From Dreissena polymorpha (taxonomy: Eukaryota; Mollusca; Bivalvia; Myida; Dreissenidae), in assembly GCF_020536995.1 (NCBI RefSeq), contig NC_068357.1:60000123-60064122 (forward strand): a stretch of 64,000 nucleotides of DNA, read 5' to 3'. The notes beneath the pieces were generated by a model. It was not told the DNA's origin, did not search any database, and was given only the letters and a program-made list of their open reading frames with translations. A program made the translations under genes and the position numbers. Positions 57,901 to 64,000 of this stretch are shown one piece after another. Every line of letters begins with the position of its first letter. Within the stretch, counting starts at the first letter, position 1.

Positions 57901-60900
57901 AAGGCAAATGTTGACGTCGCACAACGCACGACGGACGACAGACAAAAGGTGATCACAAAAGCTCACCAATTTAGAAGGATGGCAGAGTCCACTAGGCATA
58001 AATGGGTTACACTTTGGATCGCTTGTTACCCACCATTCGACGACCAAGACGAGATGCGAAAGGTCCTGCAGACCCAGCTCCTGCCCAACCAGGTCCTGGC
58101 ACCGTCGCAGGGAGTTGAGCATGCGATTGAGGAGCACCTCGTACGATTGTGCCATCACAAACTCACGCTTCTGACGCCGCACTATCTGGACATGATTGAG
58201 CAGTGCCGACAACTCTTGCTCCATGCGCGGGAACCGCTCAATCATGGGATCGTAGGCGTGCACACAACGCAGTTGCTGTATATATAATAGACAAAAATGA
58301 ATAATAAATTGCAATGTATAGGATTTTGAAAGATGTAAAAAGATATAGATAGATAATAGGGAATGCGTTTTATTCTCTAGTGCCACTTTTAACTGGGAAA
58401 ATACAGTTAATCCATTGTGCTTTAACAAGATTTAATTTAAAGTCTACAAAAACAAGGGCTGTTTGTAAAACATGCATGCCCCCCATATGGGCTGTCCGTT
58501 GTAGTGGCAGCCATTGTGTGAATACGATTTTTGTCACTGTGACCTTGACCTTTGACCCAGTGACCTGAAAATCAATAGGGGTCATCTGCGAGTCACGATC
58601 AATGTACCTATGAAGTGTCATGATCCTAGACATAAGCGTTCTTGAGTTATCATCCGGAAACCATTTTAGTATTTCGGGTCACCGTGACCTTGACCTTTGA
58701 CCTAGTGACCTCAAAATCAATAGGGGTCATCTGCAAGTCATGATCAATCTACCCATGAAGTTTCATGATCCTAGGCGTATGCGTTCTTGAGTTATCATCC
58801 GGAAACCATTTTACTATTTCGGGTCACCGTGACCTTGACCTTTGACCTAGTGACCTCAAAATCGATAGGGGTCAGCTGCGAGTCATGATCAATCTACCCA
58901 TGAATTGTCATGATCCTAGGCATATGCGTTCTTGAGTTATCATCCAGAAACCATTTTACTATTTTGGGTCACCGTGACCTTGACCTTTGACCTAGTGACC
59001 TCAAAATCAATAGGGGTCATCTGCGAGTCATGATCAGTCTACCCATGAAGTTTCATGATCCTAGGCGTATGCATTCTTGAGTTATCATCCGGAAACCATT
59101 TTACTATTTCGGGTCACCGTGACCTTGACCTTTTACCTAGTGACCTGAAAATCAATGATGTCATCTGCAAGTCATGATCAATGTACCTATGAAGTTTCAT
59201 GATCCTAGGCCCAAGCGTTCTTGAGTTATCTTCTGACAACCACCTGGTGGACGGACGGACCGACCTACCGACCGACCTACCGACCAACTGACCGACATGA
59301 GCAAAGCAATATACCCCCTCTTCTTCGAAGGGGGGCATAAAAACCACAAATGTTTGAGAACAACCCTTTTCCTCATCACTCACTCTATAACGCTGATCAA
59401 AATTTGAAGTGTTTTCAGGAGGGAGTTTCTATAGTAGGTTGGTTTTATTTTCAATTCTATACAATAGTACAGCGATTTTTTTGCCCAATTGGGAAAAGTA
59501 CCGGTTCCAGCCCAATTGGGAAAATGGTGCCCGAAAAAATCCTGAAAGTGGGAAAATTCGCGTGGTGAAGTCTTTATATTGGGAATTTGGTGTACCGTAA
59601 ATCTGCGAATATAATACACACTTTTTTACCTGCCGAATTTTTCTTCAAGTAGGGGATGCGTATTATATATGAGTTTAGAGCAGAACAAAATTTTTCCTGT
59701 GAAAATTTTCAACTTAATCGTTGTTGTTCGCTGCGTGACAACCATTTTGAACTACACCATTACATTAAAAAGGGGGCAACAGGACTTGCGCTGTCGTTCG
59801 TCATTTTTGCCATTTGCGAAAATGTTGAGCATTTGGCTCAATAAAAATCTTATTTGCGAAAATCTAGTAATATTTCGTTGAAAACATCCGCCATTTATAT
59901 AGGACTGGTTTTCTATATTTGTCTCTTTGTTTCAATGAAAGTGTTCGCAATTCAAACAGTAAACAAAACCTGGTCTGTACTCGATTATGAGAAATCACTC
60001 GATCTTATTGTTATTGAAGTGCACATGGTAGCTGGCCAATCAACATTGAGCTGGCTTACACATGACATGACGTTGTTGAACGAAACGGGAGAACGGGAGG
60101 AGTTATCGGATAATATTCGGTCATTCACGGGCAGACACTGTATACTTTGAATACACAGTTAATATCGTCGTCTGCCTACAAAATAGCGACCGGACCCTAA
60201 GTTGTATAACGAGATTAGCAAATGAAAAAAACAACAACGTGACAATACCTGTTAATAAATATTTATAAGCTGACCACTTTTATCATTCTTCCAAATATTT
60301 ACCATATCTAAAGTATAGAGTGGTAATTAAAGAATTAGTTCTATGACGCTAATATTACACCTTTATGCCGATTGCCGAATTAAATTGAAAGGTGATAATT
60401 AATTTGTGTTTTACTCCCAAATTATTCTAAATAACAGCGGCATATTTTAATTAAAGGGATTCGAGAAAAACACAAGCGGTTTAATTTTATTGTAAGTTTA
60501 ATAAAAGTATCGAGTCTGTAACACTTCGGAAGAGTGATTCATCTAGACTACTATAAAAACAGAAGTAACCACTTTGTCTACTTATTATTTTATTATTATT
60601 ATAATTATTATCATCCTGAATATTGTCAAATGGAATTAAATGTTTAAAAACAAACAATCAGCGTCTCTGTTTCTTTCTTTTGCAATTATGACTGCTTGAC
60701 CAGGGTGTCAGCAGGTGGCCCGTGTGTTATCGGTAACAATCAACGGTAATATAAACAATAAACAGAGATATATATTATGCAACTGTCATGACAACAGCAC
60801 GATAACACATCGCAATCAATAACCGGGGTATTACTGTGAAACAGATGGTTGATAACCTCAAATTGATTTGCTATTTTCACAACACAATAATATATTGACC

Positions 60901-61356
60901 CATTTTTTCGGAAATGTCCGATTTCGGACACTGATTTTTCAGTGCGTATTTTACTAGGAATTTCAATTTTTACCAAATAAATTTCGAAAAAACTCGGGGG
61001 TGCATATTATATAAGAGGGCGTATTATATTAGCAGATTTAGGGTATTTGATTTTTTTGCTCCAAAATACTTTGAAATTGATAACTAAAAGTTGTCATGTT
61101 GTAAATGTTATATTTACCTAGGTTTAAGCCATAGAGCTTCATATATTCATATATAATAACTTTTTTAAGTAATTTTTTTAAAACCTTCAATTGGGAATTT
61201 TTATGACAGCTATTGAGAAATTTGAGGTGCAATAACTTAAGTACGGGTAACCAAAATGCAGTACCTGCATCCACTCTGTAGCCACATCTTCGCTGCCAAG
61301 TACCACCTCACCATGGAGATTGATGCCTGTATTGTTACCAAACACCAAGTGACGAC
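51760..61356 (-). CDS. TCAIM: TCAIM (T-cell activation inhibitor, mitochondrial), C-terminal four exons
   Basis: This is the C-terminal half of a TCAIM (C3orf23) ortholog, a mitochondrial protein whose biochemical activity is not settled. Exons are 61265-61356, 58034-58275, 52585-52734 (or 52716) and 51760-51994, with compatible phases. Matches recalled from the human protein are MTECCQRLLDSQRQLNPLLQ with MVDCCKRLLEQ, YTLMKDGELTIPWNW with YSVMQDGDLCIPWNW, GQFLIPASIPG with GHFNIPTLCD, and INLHGEVVLGSEDV with AVGHVMLGTMDV. The N-terminal part (DUF4460 region and coiled coil) was not seen up to 64000 and should lie beyond. Introns are large and repeat-filled. The gene is convergent with POP4. 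Confidence 0.88.
52358..52567. mobile_element. TTAA-flanked CCCT MITE in TCAIM intron
   Basis: It is about 210 bp between TTAA at 52354-52357 and 52568-52571. It starts CCCTCTCTCGCTCAGAAGGA and includes AACAGCCTGCGAGTAACTCG. TTAA plus CCCT ends are typical of piggyBac-type nonautonomous elements. Sister copy at 47180. Confidence 0.85.
52585..52734 (-). CDS. TCAIM: TCAIM penultimate exon
   Basis: It encodes SESGPLALSNEGQFLIPASI, then PGSLMLKFIAENKDQAATFL, IDAK and a split codon at a GTGAGT donor. Two acceptors 18 bases apart (exon start 52734 or 52716) are both in frame with the upstream exon. Confidence 0.85.
52757..53015. mobile_element. GTTTAATGCATG-type MITE, hairpin-folding copy
   Basis: GAGAAAACTGGGTTTAATGC at the left complements GCATT...AGCCCTGTTTTCTC-like right end, and AGCCTGTGCGGACTGCACAG marks the inner arm. 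It sits about 20 bases above the TCAIM exon, within the region that would hold its branch point. Confidence 0.85.
53625..55075. repeat. Middle-level insertion, itself interrupted
   Basis: It starts ACAAGAGATGTGTTCGTCAG (inverse of the 38496-39424 family end), has an AAGTTTGGTAAAGATCGG-type core and a GACAGACAGACTGACAG tract, and ends CCCCTTTTCTTCAAAAGGGG. The outer repeat resumes right after it. Confidence 0.75.
54141..55046. mobile_element. TA-flanked MITE with GTTTTCGGACAC ends
   Basis: CCGTAATAACTCTATGTTTT, then CGGACAC, is mirrored at the right. TA (54139-54140, 55047-55048) flanks it. TTTTCGGACAC recurs subterminally several times on both arms. TA target and end style suggest a pogo/Tigger-like nonautonomous element. 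About 906 bp, with no recognisable frame. Confidence 0.85.
55486..56199. other. TCAIM intron, AT-rich
   Basis: A short AAATT/AAATA tract lies at 55615-55685. Nothing else recognised. Confidence 0.5.
56200..57975. repeat. Second GGGCCTGAAAGGCCC repeat with about eight core units
   Basis: 56200-56447 is a diverged fragment. A fuller element starts at about 56448 (ACAGGGCCTGAAAGGCCCAA) and ends at GATCACAAAAGCTCACCAAT near 57970, lacking the last inverted end. Units of about 165-170 bp alternate in two types, differing in the AACCAACCGGCATCATTTTT and AAGCAAACGTAACCATTTT words. It ends about 60 bases below a TCAIM exon. Confidence 0.85.
58034..58275 (-). CDS. TCAIM: TCAIM exon HAYDPMIERFPRMEQELSAL
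   Basis: This 242-bp exon runs from a TATATACAG acceptor to GTGGGT. It encodes QLRCVHAYDPMIERFPRMEQ, then ELSALLNHVQIVRRQKREFV and LLNRMLNSLRRCQDLVGQE. This is the predicted helical segment equivalent to human YFDLQRRLMILEDQISYLL. Confidence 0.88.
58452..59340 (+). repeat. Hairpin-ended TGACCT repeat, copy 3
   Basis: It has the same ends as 36028-36852, with about five core units, a GACCGACCTACC tract and the CTTCTTCGAAGGGGGGCATA end. Confidence 0.8.
59595..61043. mobile_element. TA-flanked TIR element of about 1.45 kb
   Basis: CCGTAAATCTGCGAATATAA at the left corresponds to the complement of TTATATTAGCAGATTTAGGG at the right. Homology extends about 80 bases inward (GCGTATTATAT words), with TA at 59593-59594 and 61044-61045. 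The open frame at 59854-60150 has no recognised domain. Possibly another pogo-like nonautonomous family. Confidence 0.8.
61265..61356 (-). CDS. TCAIM: TCAIM exon GRHLVFGNNTGINLHGEVVL
   Basis: This 92-bp exon has a TTTTTCAG acceptor and a GTACTG donor. It encodes RHLVFGNNTGINLHGEVVLG, then SEDVATEWMQ. It is entered through a split Gly codon, so upstream exons exist further right. Confidence 0.85.
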
Positions 61357-61542
61357 CTGAAAAACAACAGTAGCAGTATATTTTTTCGTCCAAATCCTGA
61401 GAACACTTTGTGAGTAGGAAGTGAACCCAGCACCTCCTGATTGTTAAGCCTTCCAATATCCATACATGCTATGCAACTGTGACCTTGTTTAGACTCAAAT
61501 TATCAATAAATGTGAAAGATATCACCACAAATGAAGTAATTA

Positions 61543-62676
61543 AAAACAAGGGCTGTTTGTAAAACATGCATGCCCCCCATATGGGCTCTCCGTTGTAGTG
61601 ACAGCCATTGTGTGAATATGTTTTTTGTCACTGTGACCTTGACCTTTGACCTAGTGACCTGAAAATCAATAGGGGTCATCTGCCAGTCATGATCGATGTA
61701 CCTATGAAGTGTCATGATCCTAGACATAAGCGTTCTTGAGTTATCATCCGGAAACCATTTTACTATTTCGGGTCACCATGACCTTGACCTAGTGACCTTA
61801 AAATTGATAGGGGTCATCTGCGAGTCATGATCAATCTACCTATCAAATTTCATGATCCTAGGAATAAGCGTTCTTCAGTTATCATCCAGAAACCATGTTA
61901 CTATTTCGGGTCACCGTGACCTTGACCTTTGACCTAGTGACCTGAAAATCAATAGGGGTCATCTGCGAGTCATGATCAATGTACCTATGAAGTTTCATGA
62001 TCCTAGGCATAAGCTTTCTTGAGTTATCATCTGGAAACCATTTTACTAATTCGGGTCACAAAAACCTTGACCTTTGACCTAGTGATCTCAAAATCAATAA
62101 GGGTCATCTGCGAGTCATGATCAATGCACCTATGAAGTTTCATGATCGTAGCCATAAGCGTTATGTTATCATCCGGAAACCATCTTATTATTTCGGGTCA
62201 CTGTGACCTTGACCTTTAATATAGTGACCTGAAAATCAATAGGGGTCAACTGCGAGTCATGATCAATCTACCTATCAAGTTTCATGATCCTAGGCATGGC
62301 TTTCTTGAGTTATCATCCGGAAACCATTTTACTATTTCGGGTCATCATGACCTTGACCTTTGACCTAGTGACATGAAAATCAATAGGGGTCATCTGCGAG
62401 TCCTGATCAATCTACCTATCAAGTTTCATGATCCTAGGCATAAACGTTCTTGAGTTATCATCTGGAAACCATTTTACTATTTCGTGTCACCATGACCTTG
62501 ACCTCAAAATCAATAGGGGTCATCTGCGAGTCATGATTAATGTACCTATGAAGTTTCATGATCCTAGGCCCAAGCGTTCTTGAGTTAACATCCGGAAACC
62601 ACCTGGTGGACGAACCAACAGACCGACCGACATGTGCAAAGCAATATACCCCCTCTTCTTCGCAGGGGGGCATAAA
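61543..62676 (+). repeat. Hairpin-ended TGACCT repeat, copy 4 (longest core)
   Basis: It has the same ends as copies 1-3, with about seven core units, some with the TGACCT cluster shortened. Confidence 0.8.
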
Positions 62677-63070
62677 AAACTATTAAAACTATGATGTCCT
62701 GTAAAGAGGTGGGCTTTTTAATATAATAATTGCTATTTTGCATGTCTGACCGTATAAAGCTGTTAATGACTTTGGTGTATGAATAATTGAGGTACATGTA
62801 TTTAATTCTGACAATTATCACCACTTACATTTAAATTAAATGTGGTCATACAATTTTTTGGAACACAAGAACAATACATGTTAATGCCAGAATGTATGGG
62901 AAGTTTTTGTTAATATTTTTTTCTATATATATAATTTATATAATGATACATTTTATTTTAATTATGATATTTTAGAATGTAAATTAAATTATTCAATGAA
63001 ATACAATACAATACAATACTGAGAACAAGAACATTATTTGCTTGGTGATGACAATACTAGGCAAAATCGT
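62677..63070. other. TCAIM intron, AT-rich
   Basis: Nothing recognised beyond short AT and ACAATACAATAC tracts. Confidence 0.4.
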
Positions 63071-63074
63071 AGAT

Positions 63075-63255
63075 TAAACCAGTTTCTACCAGCTTTTTTC
63101 CTTCCACAGTAAGGACTGCAGTTAAAACCAGTTTCTACCAGCTTTTTTCCTTCCACAGTAATGACTGTAGTTGAAACCAGTTTCTACCAGCTTTTTTCCT
63201 TCCACAGTAAGGGAGTTGAAACCAGTTTATACCAGCTTTGTTCCTTCCACAGTAA
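63075..63255. repeat. 48-bp tandem repeat, four units
   Basis: Four units of AAACCAGTTTCTACCAGCTT, then TTTTCCTTCCACAGTAA, each ending in a strong splice-acceptor-like pyrimidine tract plus CAG on the plus strand. The last units are shorter. Confidence 0.9.
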
Positions 63256-63717
63256 GGGCTTTTTAAATATTTCATACTCTAAAAAAAATGTTTTCGAAAC
63301 CTTGCTGTTTTCTGCTAAAACTGAGCACCTAAGATTTTCCAATATCTCACCTCCTACAAAAAGGACCTTATCCGATTGGCTTAGAGCCGTCACATACCCA
63401 TGGTGTATTTTCCATACAACCCGAGTTATTTCCATACACCCTGAGTAATCGAGTAGTCGGTTGAGATGTACTAGTACTGTGAAATCATTTATTTTCGCCA
63501 GCACAAAATTTCTTCATTTTTATAAAAGTGAAGTTTTCATCAGCACTTAAATTCGCCAATTCCTGACTAAAAAAAATGCTTCAGTCAATATCCGATTTGT
63601 TTGTCCGAAATATATCGCAATTGTAAAAAATCGTAGTGGGGAAAGAGGGAGGACACTTGAGAGTCACTTGCAGGAAGTGAGGCCTATTTGTCACATGTCA
63701 ATATACTAGTCTTTTCA

Positions 63718-64000
63718 GGGGCGGATCCAGGATTTCTGGTTAGGGGAGGGGGGGCGGTATATTGAGAGATTTGCTGGGGGTCCAGGTGGCCGCTAGGCCC
63801 CCTGGTGGGTTCAGGGCAAAGCCCTGCTAGGGGGTCCAGGGGGGAAAAGGCCCCCGGAAGCTACAGAATTTAAATAATTTTGAAGGCTTTGACAACCACT
63901 TCTCGAACATGTCACGCCTTATATACATACTTTCATCAAAGTACCTTCTTATAATGCCAAAAAAAGTGCATAGTTGATAGTTTTGAGGGTCCAGGGGGGG
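63718..64000. repeat. Start of a GC-rich dispersed repeat, cut by the window end
   Basis: It begins GGGGCGGATCCAGGATTTCT and has GGGGGTCCAGG words repeated at both edges. No coding sequence is seen before position 64000. Confidence 0.55.

Noticed and set aside
57895-58287. 130-aa plus-strand frame
   Set aside because: It is antisense to a TCAIM exon with family matches and good splice sites.
59854-60150. 98-aa plus-strand frame inside the TA-flanked element
   Set aside because: No transposase motif is visible, so it was left uncalled as a gene and noted only within the element.

Overview
This window looks like nuclear DNA of a bivalve mollusc, most likely a dreissenid mussel. The reasons are spliced animal genes with GT-AG introns, AT-rich introns, and many dispersed repeat families of bivalve type. 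These include repeats with tandem 140-170 bp cores ending in a short GC-rich hairpin, many short terminal-inverted-repeat elements flanked by TTAA or TA, and tRNA-derived SINEs. The genus is inferred from remembered repeat families and was not tested.

Layout. 1-3.7 kb: a broken integrase element of Ginger type carrying an OTU protease domain, an 18-bp Gly-Asp-Asn-rich minisatellite and an F-box-like tail. 4.05-4.9 kb: a GAT microsatellite and a cluster of palindromes. 6.46-30.72 kb, minus strand: an LBP/BPI-family gene (lipid- and LPS-binding innate immune protein), read exon by exon from its N-terminal barrel to its stop. Its 5'-most exon (signal peptide) was not found. Inside it lies a young tandem duplication of about 7.26 kb (12.7-19.97 and 19.97-27.2 kb) that doubles five exons. 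The distal block has a nonsense codon, and splicing both blocks in series would break the frame. A 509-bp TTAA-flanked element splits another exon and may be spliced out as a new intron. 30.7-40 kb: repeats, a CpG-rich minus-strand open segment of unknown identity, and GC-rich repeats.

40.1-49.55 kb, plus strand: a complete POP4 (RPP29) gene in five coding exons, 218 aa. Its introns carry an 81-bp and a 27-bp minisatellite. 51.76-61.36 kb, minus strand: the last four coding exons of TCAIM, convergent with POP4. The N-terminal half was not found and probably lies beyond the right edge. The remainder is nested repeats.

The three host genes do not form a pathway: LBP/BPI is innate immunity, POP4 is tRNA/rRNA processing, and TCAIM is a mitochondrial protein. 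The most unusual material is how mobile DNA has reshaped these genes: an exon-splitting element with splice-competent ends, a MITE terminus amplified into a minisatellite, three-level nested insertions, and repeat cores packed with direct TGACCT half-sites.
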